DNA of 20,593 nt from Candidatus Saccharimonadia bacterium (lineage in GTDB: Bacteria; Patescibacteriota; Saccharimonadia; Saccharimonadales; UBA4665), in NCBI GenBank assembly GCA_023268595.1, contig JALQUD010000007.1, forward strand, positions 1-20,593. Direction: 5' to 3'. Shown here one piece after another: positions 1 to 7,826 of the stretch. The stretch's first letter is position 1; each line of letters starts with the position of its first letter. A program made the translations under genes and the position numbers. The notes under the pieces are model-generated. The model had not been told where the DNA came from. It saw only the letters and a program-made list of their open reading frames with translations, and did not search any database.

Positions 1-1586
1 ACAAGGGCCATCAGCTCAACCTGATCGATACGCCGGGACATGTCGACTTCAGCTATGAAGTCTCGCGGTCGCTGGAGGCGTGTGAGGGTGCGTTGCTGGT
101 GGTGGACGCATCGCAGGGAATACAGGCGCAGACCCTGGCCAACGTTTATCTGGCAATGGAAGCCGATCTCAAGATCATTCCGGTACTGAACAAGATCGAC
201 CTGCCGGCGGCCGATGTCGAAAAAGTCAGCGCCGAGGTCATCAGCCTGCTGGGCTGTGAAAAAGAAGAGATCCTGCATATTTCGGCCAAGACCGGTATGG
301 GCGTCGATGCCGTGCTGGAGCGGATCGTGACCGATATTCCGTCGCCTAAACCACCAAAGGCGTCAGAGACCCGGGCGCTGATCTTCGACAGTTATTACGA
401 TGATTACCGCGGTGTCATACTGTACGTACGTGTCTTTGATGGCCAGATCGCCAAGAATGACCAGATCAAGATGATTGCCACCGGCGCTCCGGGTATCGCC
501 CTTGAAGTCGGTGCGCTCAAGCCGGACATGCAGCCCGGCGCCAAGTTGGGTACCGGTGAGATTGGTTATATCGTCACCAACCTCAAGACCACGCGTGACG
601 CCAAAGTGGGTGATACGGTGACGTTGACCAAAGACCCGGCCGTTGACATGTTGCCTGGATATCGCAACGTCCAACCGTTCGTGTATGCCGGCTTCTTTCC
701 GGAAAGCAACGACCTGTACCAGGAGCTCAAGGATGCCGTTGAAAAGCTGTCGCTAAGCGATTCCGCACTGCAGTTCCTGCCGGAGAATTCGCCGGTACTG
801 GGATTTGGTGTGCGTATCGGTTTCCTGGGGCTGTTACATATGGACATCGTCCGTGAGCGTCTGGAGCGTGAATATAACCTTGAGTTGGTGGTGACCAACC
901 CATCGACTGATTACCAGGTCGACCTGTTGGACGGTACCGAAACCGACATCAAGAGCGCCAGCGACCTGCCCGACCCGGCCAAGATCAAGGAAATCCGCGA
1001 GCCGTGGATCAAGGGCGAGATCGTGGTGCCGCAGGATTACGTCGGTGCGGTCATCCAGCTTATCGCCAGTAAGCGTGGCGTCCACAAGAACCTGAGTTAC
1101 GTCGACCAGCGCGCCCTGGTCAGCTTCGAAGCGCCACTAGCCAACCTGCTGACCGACTTCTATGACCAGCTTAAGAGTGTGACCTCGGGCTACGGTTCGT
1201 TCAACTACGAGCTTGACGACTACCGGGCCGAAGACCTGGTGAAACTGGACTTCTATGTGGCTGGCGAGATGGTCGGCGCGTTGAGCGTCATGGTCCACCG
1301 CAGTGAAGCCCAGTCGCTTGGCCGTGTCACAGTCGAAAAACTCAAGGAGGTCATCCCGCGCCAGAACTTCCAGGTGGCGTTGCAGGCGGCCATCGGCGGC
1401 AAGTTCATCGCCCGCGAGGATCTGTCGGCGTTCCGTAAGGATGTGACCACCGGCTTGTATGGTGGTGACGTCAGCCGCAAGAAGAAGGTGCTGGCCAAGC
1501 AGGCCAAGGGTAAGAAGCGTATGAAACGCTTCGGTAAGGTGGACATTCCGGCGGAAGCGTTCACCGTCATGTTGAAACGCGACTAG
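1..1586 (+). CDS. lepA: Elongation factor 4 (LepA), 5'-truncated by window edge
   Basis: This is a translational GTPase that acts on the ribosome and is known for back-translocation or fidelity roles. The first complete codon is at position 3. The 527 visible residues lack roughly the first 70 of a normal ~600-residue LepA, including the P-loop, because the window starts inside the gene. Visible G-motifs are DTPGHVDF (G3, residues 9-16 of the visible part), NKIDLPAAD (G4) and SAKTG (G5). The LepA-specific C-terminal domain is intact: it contains GKKRMKRFGKVDIPAEAF and ends in a short basic tail. The apparent TTG start at 93 is internal and is not the real start. The gene ends in TAG. The family assignment is secure. 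The true start and any upstream gene are outside the window. Confidence 0.97.
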   Translation, partial: KGHQLNLIDTPGHVDFSYEVSRSLEACEGALLVVDASQGIQAQTLANVYLAMEADLKIIPVLNKIDLPAADVEKVSAEVISLLGCEKEEILHISAKTGMGVDAVLERIVTDIPSPKPPKASETRALIFDSYYDDYRGVILYVRVFDGQIAKNDQIKMIATGAPGIALEVGALKPDMQPGAKLGTGEIGYIVTNLKTTRDAKVGDTVTLTKDPAVDMLPGYRNVQPFVYAGFFPESNDLYQELKDAVEKLSLSDSALQFLPENSPVLGFGVRIGFLGLLHMDIVRERLEREYNLELVVTNPSTDYQVDLLDGTETDIKSASDLPDPAKIKEIREPWIKGEIVVPQDYVGAVIQLIASKRGVHKNLSYVDQRALVSFEAPLANLLTDFYDQLKSVTSGYGSFNYELDDYRAEDLVKLDFYVAGEMVGALSVMVHRSEAQSLGRVTVEKLKEVIPRQNFQVALQAAIGGKFIAREDLSAFRKDVTTGLYGGDVSRKKKVLAKQAKGKKRMKRFGKVDIPAEAFTVMLKRD

Positions 1587-1589
1587 CGA

Positions 1590-1610
1590 ACGCTCCATGA
1601 GGGCGTATTT
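1590..1610 (+). terminator. Weak hairpin after lepA
   Basis: ACGCTC and GGGCGT form a 6-bp stem, including one G·U pair, with a 5-nt loop. The stem is followed by ATTT. It sits 3 nt after the lepA stop. The T tract is short, so termination would be partial at best. Confidence 0.35.
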
Positions 1611-1645
1611 CGTCCTGGAATCCTGCGCTTTTGGCGCGGTTCGTT

Positions 1646-1651
1646 TACACT
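1646..1651 (+). promoter_or_regulatory. Candidate -10 box of the MurF-like gene
   Basis: TACACT lies 7 nt before the ATG at 1659, the same spacing seen at several stronger leaderless promoters here. No good -35 box is visible about 17 nt upstream, so the support is mainly positional. Confidence 0.35.
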
Positions 1652-1658
1652 AATGGGT

Positions 1659-2924
1659 ATGGAATTCATTAAGGATGCCGTCGTCCAGGTCATGAACCGG
1701 GCGGTGGCGGGTTATCTGCAACGTAATAACGTAATCGTCGTGGCCGTGGCCGGGAGTATTGGCAAGACCTCGACCGTCAACGCCATCCGCACCGTGCTAT
1801 CCGAGCGCTACAAGGTGCACATACCGACCACGGCGTATAACACCAACCGGAGCGTTCATCTGGAACTGTTCAACCTGCCGTTCGCGACTTCGTTCACGGG
1901 CTGGATCAAGACGGTGTATCAGGTTCTGTCCATGTCCAGGGGGACGGCGCCGTACCAGGTGGTGGTGGTTGAGATCGGCACCGACCATCCCGGTGAGCTG
2001 GCTAGCTTCGCGTGGCTCAAACCACAGATCGGTGTGCTGACGGCAATCGCTCCGGAGCACATGGAGAACTTCGCCGATATTGACGCGGTGGCCCGCGAGG
2101 AGATGTCCATGGCGGCATACTGCGACAAGTTGGCGTTCAACTCCAATACCGTGCCGCAACGTTACGTGCCCGACGAGGTCAACGACCGGGTGCTGTGGTA
2201 TGGACAGGGGACCGAGGTAAGCGCCGGGAATTACCGTCAGGAAGGCGGTCGCGTACTGGCCGATTTCACTGTCATGGGCAATGAGCTGTATTCCGTCGAC
2301 CTGCAGGTGCTCGGCCCGCATTCGCTTGATGCGCTATGTGCTGCCGCCGCGGTGGCGACCATCCGTGATGATGTACAGTTGGCGGAAGTGGAAGCCGGGA
2401 TCTCCAAGGTGCGGCCGGTCAAGGGCCGCATGCAGCGCCTGCACGGCATCAAAGGTTCGACCATCATCGATGATTCGTACAACTCCAGTCCGGACGCTAC
2501 CAAGGCTGCCCTGGACGTGCTGGTGGACTGGACGGCGCCACAGCGCATCGCCGTGCTAGGTTCCATGAACGAGATGGGGGATTACTCGCAGCGTGCGCAC
2601 CGTGAAGTCGGTGAGCATTGCGACCCGTCCAGCGTCGATCTGGTAGTGACCATCGGTGACGAGGCCAATGAATTCCTGGCGCCTGCCGCCCAGTCAAAGG
2701 GATGTGAAGTACAGCCGTTCAAGAGTCCGTATGCGGCCGGTGAATTCGTAGCCGGCAAGCTGGCCGAAGGAGCCGTCGTGCTGTTCAAGGGCTCACAGAA
2801 CGGTGTCTTCGCCGAAGAGGCGATCAAGGCCGTGCTGGCTGATCCGGCCGACCAACAGTGGCTGGTCCGCCAAAGCGAGTACTGGATGCGGATCAAGCGT
2901 CAGCAGTTCGGGCAAGACTCGTAA
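1659..2924 (+). CDS. MurF-like Mur ligase lacking the N-terminal UDP-binding domain
   Basis: This is a member of the ATP-dependent Mur ligase family. The closest motif match is MurF, which adds D-Ala-D-Ala to the UDP-MurNAc-tripeptide in the cytoplasm. Counting from the alternative ATG at 1653, the P-loop AGSIGKTST is at residues 33-41. A central block follows (VVEIGTDHPGEL, then IGVLTAIAPEHMENF), then the MurF-type DSYNSSPDATKAAL, and a C-terminal domain with VLGSMNEMGDYSQRAH and LFKGSQNGVFAEEAI. In typical MurF the P-loop is near residue 105 after a separate substrate-binding domain. Here that domain is absent, leaving about 421 residues with central and C-terminal domains only. ATG 1659 is preferred because a -10-like box ends 7 nt before it; ATG 1653 is 6 nt upstream in the same frame. 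Substrate specificity cannot be told from sequence alone. Confidence 0.85.
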   Translation: MEFIKDAVVQVMNRAVAGYLQRNNVIVVAVAGSIGKTSTVNAIRTVLSERYKVHIPTTAYNTNRSVHLELFNLPFATSFTGWIKTVYQVLSMSRGTAPYQVVVVEIGTDHPGELASFAWLKPQIGVLTAIAPEHMENFADIDAVAREEMSMAAYCDKLAFNSNTVPQRYVPDEVNDRVLWYGQGTEVSAGNYRQEGGRVLADFTVMGNELYSVDLQVLGPHSLDALCAAAAVATIRDDVQLAEVEAGISKVRPVKGRMQRLHGIKGSTIIDDSYNSSPDATKAALDVLVDWTAPQRIAVLGSMNEMGDYSQRAHREVGEHCDPSSVDLVVTIGDEANEFLAPAAQSKGCEVQPFKSPYAAGEFVAGKLAEGAVVLFKGSQNGVFAEEAIKAVLADPADQQWLVRQSEYWMRIKRQQFGQDS

Positions 2925-2938
2925 CTGGGGTCGATTTG

Positions 2939-2947
2939 TGATATAAA
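2939..2947 (+). promoter_or_regulatory. Extended -10 promoter of the guanylate-kinase-like gene
   Basis: TGATATAAA is an extended -10 (TG-N-TATAAA) just after the MurF-like stop codon. It ends 7 nt before ATG 2955, so the predicted transcript starts at or next to the start codon. No clear -35 box is visible. Confidence 0.55.
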
Positions 2948-2954
2948 TCATAGG

Positions 2955-3719
2955 ATGAACCAACTCGAGCACATCGACGAGTTCCGAAAGGCACTCAAGG
3001 ACTACAAGCTTTCCGAATCTGCCAAAAAGACGCTTGCCGACCTGCGTATGGTGTTGATGGTGGGGCCGACTTCAAGCGGTCGTAACACGGTCATACGCGA
3101 ACTGGTCAAGACCGGAGCGTACCACTTCATCGTTTCCGACACGACGCGCCAGCCACGCGAGAACAGTGGCGTCATGGAGAAGAGCGGCCGGGAATACTGG
3201 TTCCGGAGCGAGGATGAAGTGCTGGACGAGATACGTAACGGTGAATTCCTGGAAGCGGCTATCATTCATAACCAGCAGGTGTCCGGTATCAGTATCCGTG
3301 AACTGGAAATCGCGCGTCAGACCGACAAGGTGGCTATCACTGAGGTGGAAATCGTCGGCGCCGACAACACCTACCGCGCCAAACCGGATACCACGATCAT
3401 CTTCAGTGTGCCGCCGGGGTTTGATAAGTGGATGGACCGTCTGCATAACCGCGGCAAGCTGCCACAGGATGAGGTGCGCCGGCGTCTGGAATCGGCTTGT
3501 CTGGAATTTGATGCAGCGCTCACCAAAGACTATTACCGCTTCGTTATCAATGATGATATCGATGAGACCGTGGCGCTGGTCGACAGTATGATCCGGCTCG
3601 ACCAGGTTGATGAGAAGCGCGAAGCGGCGGCCCGCGAATTGGTCAAAGACCTGTATCAGGAGACCCGCGATTATCTGGCCAGTACGCTGCATGGTGTGCC
3701 TTCGCGCATGCAGTCCTGA
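2955..3719 (+). CDS. Guanylate kinase-like protein with altered P-loop
   Basis: The 254-residue protein has the guanylate kinase fold almost throughout, preceded by about 30 extra residues. Family landmarks are the GMP-binding SDTTRQPR, then GREYWF, GEFLEAA, the Walker B-like TEVEIVGADNT, a lid region with RLHNRGKLPQDEVRRRLESA, and FVINDDIDE near the end. The P-loop reads VGPTSSGRNTV. In the canonical GPSGxGKST motif the lysine that contacts the phosphates is Arg here and the next Ser is Asn. The protein may therefore be a divergent kinase, a nucleotide sensor or a non-catalytic relative; the sequence cannot decide. The C-terminal ~35 residues are charged and helical. There is no Shine-Dalgarno sequence, and a -10 box ends 7 nt before the ATG. 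Confidence 0.8.
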   Translation: MNQLEHIDEFRKALKDYKLSESAKKTLADLRMVLMVGPTSSGRNTVIRELVKTGAYHFIVSDTTRQPRENSGVMEKSGREYWFRSEDEVLDEIRNGEFLEAAIIHNQQVSGISIRELEIARQTDKVAITEVEIVGADNTYRAKPDTTIIFSVPPGFDKWMDRLHNRGKLPQDEVRRRLESACLEFDAALTKDYYRFVINDDIDETVALVDSMIRLDQVDEKREAAARELVKDLYQETRDYLASTLHGVPSRMQS

Positions 3720-3740
3720 GGCTGATCGTTAACCAAAGTA

Positions 3741-3774
3741 AAGCATTAGCATTTAAGCGTTAGCGTGTTATAGT
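3741..3774 (+). promoter_or_regulatory. Promoter of the dockerin/cohesin operon with 14-bp-phased direct repeats
   Basis: An extended -10, TGTTATAGT (TATAGT at 3769-3774), lies 17 bp after a weak -35, TTAGCA (3746-3751). The -35 region is overlaid by two near-identical decamers, AAGCATTAGC (3741-3750) and AAGCGTTAGC (3755-3764), phased 14 bp apart. The repeats could be a regulator's binding sites. The region is markedly AT-richer than the flanking genes. Confidence 0.5.
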
Positions 3775-3776
3775 TA

Positions 3777-3802
3777 CTGGTAATAGTAAGGCGTATTACC
3801 AG
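3777..3802. promoter_or_regulatory. Perfect 9-bp inverted repeat at the operon start
   Basis: CTGGTAATA (3777-3785) and TATTACCAG (3794-3802) are exact inverted repeats separated by 8 bp. They end 1 bp before ATG 3804 and span the predicted transcription start. The layout is typical of a dimeric repressor operator. A hairpin that blocks the start codon is an alternative if transcription begins upstream of 3777. Confidence 0.5.
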
Positions 3803-3803
3803 G

Positions 3804-5384
3804 ATGTCCAAAAAGCTAGCCGCACAAAAGGCTATAAAAGTTACGAATAAAAGCCGGACCGCTGATGGCGGCATGGCTGCCAACCCATGGAGCGTGATCC
3901 GTCTGCTGCGGCTCGGCGTGGCGTTCGGCTTGGCGCTGTTCGGTGTCGCGCTGCTGACCGACTCGGTCAGGGTCAATGCCGCAGCCTGTGCCGCGCCAAG
4001 CACCGACCTGGGCACTGATGAGATTACCATGGATGTGCCGGCGACCGGTACGTACACTGTTTGGACCCGTATGAAGGCGCCCGACACGTCTCATAACGCC
4101 ATCAACCTGCAGATTGATGGCACGAGCTGCTACAGCGTCGGTGGCGGCTCGTTCACGGCTACCAGCTGGGCAAGCGGTAGTGGCAACTGGATCAAGTATC
4201 AGAATGGCACTCCCTCAAGCGTCGTATCGCTCCAGCTGACACAGGGAAGCCATAAGTTCAAGTACATCGGCACGCAGGCCGGTGTGGAAATCGACCGTAT
4301 CATCATCTCGTCCGACGCCAGCTGTACGCCGACCGGCACAGGCGATAACTGTCAGTCTGGCGACTCGACAGCGCCGACCGTGTCATTGACCGCACCGACT
4401 GCCGGCCAGGCGGTGACCGGTACTGTCACGCTCAAGGCCGTGGCTAATGATGCCTCGGGCATCGATAATGTCCAGTTCCTGGTGGATGGCAACCCGGTTA
4501 ATACCGACACCGACTCGCCATATGAGTATGCCTGGAACTCGGCTGCTGTTGCCAACGGTCAGCACAGCATCAGCGCCCGTGCTACCGACAGCGCCAACAA
4601 TACGGCTACGTCAGCCCCGATAACCGTCAATATCAGCAACGCTAATCCTTGTAACGCGGCACCGTCGGTTCCATCCGGCGTCAAGGCTGCTGGGGCTACC
4701 AGTGCGGTAGCTGTGTCGTGGACTGCTAGTACGCCGGCGACCAACTGTACCATCCAGGGCTATAAGGTATATCGTAATGGCACGCTGATCGCTTCGCCGA
4801 CGAGCGTCAAGTACAATGACACCGGTCTGACTCCGGGGGCGACTTACAGCTACACCGTGGCAGCTTACGATACCAGTGGTCATACTTCCGCCCAATCGGC
4901 TGCCGTATCGGCCACCACGACCAGTGACACGACTCCTCCTGGTGCGCCTGGCATGCCTTCCAGTACGTTGCGCACCGCTACGAGCGTGGCGCTGACCTGG
5001 CCCGCCAGTACTGACAACATTGCCGTCAAGGAATATGTCATCTACCGTAACGGCACCGAGGTAGGCACCTCTGATACCAACAGCTTCACCGACAAGGCGC
5101 TGGCTCCGTCCACTACGTACAAGTTCACGGTCAAGGCCCGCGACCTGGCTGACAACATGTCACCGTCAAGTCCGGAGTTCACGGTCACGACGCTGTCGGG
5201 CAGTGGTGCCAACAAGGGCGACCTGAATGGTAACGGTAAGGTCGATATCGCTGACCTGTCGATTCTATTGAGCCACTGGGGTCAATCCGGCGTACCGGTT
5301 ACCCAGGGTGACATCAACGGCAGCGGCAAGGTGGAACTAACGGACTTGTCCATATTATTGTCGAACTGGGGGAAGAGCATATGA
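3804..5384 (+). CDS. Exported dockerin protein with CBM-like, Ig-like and two FN3 domains
   Basis: The 526-residue protein seems non-catalytic and multidomain. It has a basic N-terminus and a hydrophobic export segment at 31-51 with a possible AxA-type cleavage near 57-60. A beta-rich CBM-like module (about 60-175: YTVWTRMKAPD, GVEIDRIII) follows, then a bacterial Ig-like domain (190-277) and two fibronectin III domains (286-372 and 378-464). A C-terminal type I-like dockerin (471-526) ends the protein. The dockerin has two canonical 12-residue calcium loops, D473-N475-N477-K479-D481-D484 and D503-N505-S507-K509-E511-D514, each followed by the helix LSILLS-W. Its last codons overlap the cohesin gene by 4 bp (ATGA), so the two are translated from one mRNA. 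The likely role is a sugar-binding or adhesive subunit docked onto the cohesin. ATG 3804 is the only reasonable start before the export segment, although M24 is possible. Confidence 0.85.
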   Translation: MSKKLAAQKAIKVTNKSRTADGGMAANPWSVIRLLRLGVAFGLALFGVALLTDSVRVNAAACAAPSTDLGTDEITMDVPATGTYTVWTRMKAPDTSHNAINLQIDGTSCYSVGGGSFTATSWASGSGNWIKYQNGTPSSVVSLQLTQGSHKFKYIGTQAGVEIDRIIISSDASCTPTGTGDNCQSGDSTAPTVSLTAPTAGQAVTGTVTLKAVANDASGIDNVQFLVDGNPVNTDTDSPYEYAWNSAAVANGQHSISARATDSANNTATSAPITVNISNANPCNAAPSVPSGVKAAGATSAVAVSWTASTPATNCTIQGYKVYRNGTLIASPTSVKYNDTGLTPGATYSYTVAAYDTSGHTSAQSAAVSATTTSDTTPPGAPGMPSSTLRTATSVALTWPASTDNIAVKEYVIYRNGTEVGTSDTNSFTDKALAPSTTYKFTVKARDLADNMSPSSPEFTVTTLSGSGANKGDLNGNGKVDIADLSILLSHWGQSGVPVTQGDINGSGKVELTDLSILLSNWGKSI

Positions 5385-6697
5385 GGAAACTGATCGTTAC
5401 CGCTGCCGCGGTACTGGCTGCCGTGCTTGTGTCGGCACCGGCTTCCGCCCAATCGGCCGACTCGATATATGTGACTCCTGCTTCTGGTAGCTATCCTGTC
5501 GGAACCAGCTTCACCGTCTCGGTGCGCGAGAACACGAGCACCCAGGTAAACGCGGTGCAGGCCGACCTGTCGTATTCGTCGAACATCCAGTTCGTGTCGA
5601 TCGATGCTTCGGGCAGTGCCTTCGGTATCGATGCCAGTAGCACTGGTGGTGGCGGCGTCGTTTCCATGAGCCGTGGTACTATCGTGCCGGTAAGTGGGGA
5701 TAAGTTGGTCGCCAAAGTGACGTTCAAGGTAGTTTCCGGTGGCACGGCCACCATCTCGATGCAGGACAGCTCGGTCGTACTGAGTTCGAGTACTAACACG
5801 GACGTCATCAAATCACGCAAGGGCAGCAGCTTTGACGCTCAGCAGGGCGGCACGGCACCTAACCCAACGCCGACGCCGGTAGTAACGTCACCAGAGCCTT
5901 CGACACCGGCTGGCGGTAGCGGTAGCAACAATAGCGGTGGCGGCCTTGCCCGGGGTAGCCTACCCGTCAATACTATCGCGCCTTTGGGCAGTGGCCAGAG
6001 TTCGGCCATGCCGGGTGACTCGGTCGTGGAGCTGGAGGCTCCGGCTACTATCGTCACCACGCCGGACACTAACCGCAAAGTCATGAAAGTGGAATATGTA
6101 CTGAATGGCAAGCTGCTAGCTACCGACGACTCACCACCATACAGCTACACGCTGGACACCACCCAATACCGTAACGGCAGCTACACGTTCACGACCAGGA
6201 CGTACTATCAGGATGGTGCTCCCGACATCAGTAATTCGACGATCGTCGTCAAAAATAAACTGACACCGTACCAGCTGTGGCTGAACGTGGTTCACTATGC
6301 CTGGCTGATCGTGATCATATTGGTCATTGTCGCTGAGGTGCTGTATCTCAAGTTCTTCCGGCGCAAACGGCACCAGCGTCCGCCATCGGGTCCGATGCCA
6401 GGCGCCGGACGTTTTGGCGGACCGCCAGCCGGTGGTCCCGGACCTGGCGCTGGTCCTGGATCTGGCTTTGGCCAGCCGGGCGCGCCACGGCCGCCAGCTA
6501 TGACCACGCAGTCTCTAGTTACATCATCGGTTCCGCAGCCGCAGCAAGCGGGTTCCGTTTCATCGGCTCAAATGACGGCTCAGGCGACGACCCAACCGGC
6601 TCCCGGTGCTGCTGGCCGGGTAACTGCCACGGTGCCGCAGCCCGCCGTATCGGCGCCCGCTGCTACATCATCGCAACAACAGGGGCAGAACGTATGA
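5381..6697 (+). CDS. Membrane-anchored cohesin scaffold protein
   Basis: The 438-residue protein has a classic signal peptide (1-23, cleavage after ASA). A cohesin-like beta-sandwich follows at about 28-155; typical pieces are YPVGTSFTVSVRE, NAVQADLSYSSNIQFVSID and KVTFKVVSGGTATISM. Next come a Pro/Thr/Gly/Ser linker (156-208), an Ig-like domain (210-291), one transmembrane helix (about 302-325) with a basic stop-transfer FRRKRHQR, and a 110-residue cytoplasmic tail rich in Pro, Gly, Gln and Ala. The cohesin should lie outside the cell and bind dockerins such as those encoded at 3804 and 8874. Only one cohesin is present, so it would work as a monovalent anchor, not as a long scaffoldin. The start overlaps the upstream stop (ATGA), with a GGGGGAAG Shine-Dalgarno-like run just before it. 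The cohesin call rests on pattern recognition, context and length; a profile search would settle it. Confidence 0.8.
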   Translation: MRKLIVTAAAVLAAVLVSAPASAQSADSIYVTPASGSYPVGTSFTVSVRENTSTQVNAVQADLSYSSNIQFVSIDASGSAFGIDASSTGGGGVVSMSRGTIVPVSGDKLVAKVTFKVVSGGTATISMQDSSVVLSSSTNTDVIKSRKGSSFDAQQGGTAPNPTPTPVVTSPEPSTPAGGSGSNNSGGGLARGSLPVNTIAPLGSGQSSAMPGDSVVELEAPATIVTTPDTNRKVMKVEYVLNGKLLATDDSPPYSYTLDTTQYRNGSYTFTTRTYYQDGAPDISNSTIVVKNKLTPYQLWLNVVHYAWLIVIILVIVAEVLYLKFFRRKRHQRPPSGPMPGAGRFGGPPAGGPGPGAGPGSGFGQPGAPRPPAMTTQSLVTSSVPQPQQAGSVSSAQMTAQATTQPAPGAAGRVTATVPQPAVSAPAATSSQQQGQNV

Positions 6698-7779
6698 TTA
6701 ATCATGACCGGCCGACGTTTAAGAGCCGTGTGCGGGCTCAAGTCGCTAGCCTGAAACGGGTCAAGCCGCGGGTAGCAGTCATCCTGGCTGTCGCTGGCGT
6801 TGGTCTGTTGGGTGTCGTACTGACGCTTACCAGCAACGCTGCGACGTTCTCGGCTGCCATCGAGGCGGAAGCCGGCCAGAAAAGTGGTAACGTGGCCGCC
6901 GGACCTACGGCAGGCGCCTCGGGCAATGCCTCGGTGGCGTTCGGTACCGTCAATACTGGCGGTGGAGGTGGTGGTGGCACCGGCGGTCCTGCCGGCGGCG
7001 ATGGTCCGGCCGACCCTTCGGACTGTACCCAGACCGCATCGGCTAAGTTCAACTGGGGTGAGCCACAGTATCAATCGAACTTCAACACGGCTACGCTTGA
7101 CCCGACCTGGCATCCGTACGGACCGGAACCGGGACATGACAAGAAGGGTACGCGTACCCCTGAACAGATTCAGATGGGCGATGGCAATGTGACGCTCAAT
7201 TCCGATGGCAAGGGTAAGACCGCGGCTATGAAATGGTTCCCGGGACAGCAGTATGGCCGCTGGGAAGTCTGCATGAAGGTCAAGACCGGAGAGCAGCACT
7301 ATGTCCTGCTGACCTGGCCGGACGCCGAGAACTGGCCACAGGGCGGTGAGCTGGACTTTGCCGAAGAAAGCGGTGGTCCTAACAAGCAGACGTTCTTCTT
7401 GCACTGCGCTAGCAACCAGAACAACAACTGTGAATCAGCTTCCGTCAGCAATGATGCCCGTCAATGGACTGCCTATGCACTTGAATGGACGCCGACCCGG
7501 ACGATCGGCTATGTCAATGGTAAAGCCTTCCTGGATGTGCCGCATGACGGTCAGATCAAGGCACCGATGAACCTCTGTATCCAGCTTGACTGGTTCCAGA
7601 AGCAGACGGGGCCAGACGCTATGATCGTTGACTGGGCTAAGCAATGGCCGGTATCTGCAAGCAAGCCATCCACGTTAGGTCTGAAGCCCGGTGAGCCAGC
7701 GACCGGCCAGCCGGGTGATTACCCGGACAGGAAACCACGTGCGATGACCATCCAGGATATGCGTCCCATCACCCAGTAA
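6694..7779 (+). CDS. Exported GH16-family glycoside hydrolase with short CBM-like N-terminal module
   Basis: This 361-residue protein is likely to cleave beta-glucan or a related polysaccharide. Its export segment is at 27-46, with a SNA-A cleavage site. A short IEAEAGQ-type module (50-85) follows and resembles the first strands of CBM6/CBM35. A Gly-rich linker (86-105) leads to a GH16 domain (about 110-335). The active-site strand is GGELDFAEE, giving E219-x-D221-x-x-E224, which matches the laminarinase-type ExDxxE signature (nucleophile, assisting Asp, acid/base). The preceding LLTWPDAENWP is typical of GH16. The C-terminal ~30 residues are basic and Pro-rich. There is no dockerin. Its ATG overlaps the cohesin stop by 4 bp, with an AGGGG upstream, so it is the third gene of the operon. 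Confidence 0.85.
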   Translation: MINHDRPTFKSRVRAQVASLKRVKPRVAVILAVAGVGLLGVVLTLTSNAATFSAAIEAEAGQKSGNVAAGPTAGASGNASVAFGTVNTGGGGGGGTGGPAGGDGPADPSDCTQTASAKFNWGEPQYQSNFNTATLDPTWHPYGPEPGHDKKGTRTPEQIQMGDGNVTLNSDGKGKTAAMKWFPGQQYGRWEVCMKVKTGEQHYVLLTWPDAENWPQGGELDFAEESGGPNKQTFFLHCASNQNNNCESASVSNDARQWTAYALEWTPTRTIGYVNGKAFLDVPHDGQIKAPMNLCIQLDWFQKQTGPDAMIVDWAKQWPVSASKPSTLGLKPGEPATGQPGDYPDRKPRAMTIQDMRPITQ

Positions 7780-7803
7780 ACGGTAGCGCCGCCTGACGGC
7801 AAC

Positions 7804-7812
7804 TGCTATAAT
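7804..7812 (+). promoter_or_regulatory. Extended -10 promoter of the second GH16 gene
   Basis: TGCTATAAT contains a consensus TATAAT with an upstream TG. It ends 14 nt before ATG 7827, giving a leader of about 8 nt. No convincing -35 box is present, as is usual with an extended -10. No Shine-Dalgarno sequence is seen. Confidence 0.65.
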
Positions 7813-7826
7813 CAAACGCAAGCATT

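Noticed and set aside
7785..7798. Terminator after the first GH16 gene (GCCG/CGGC)
   Set aside because: The stem is about 4-5 bp with no T tract.
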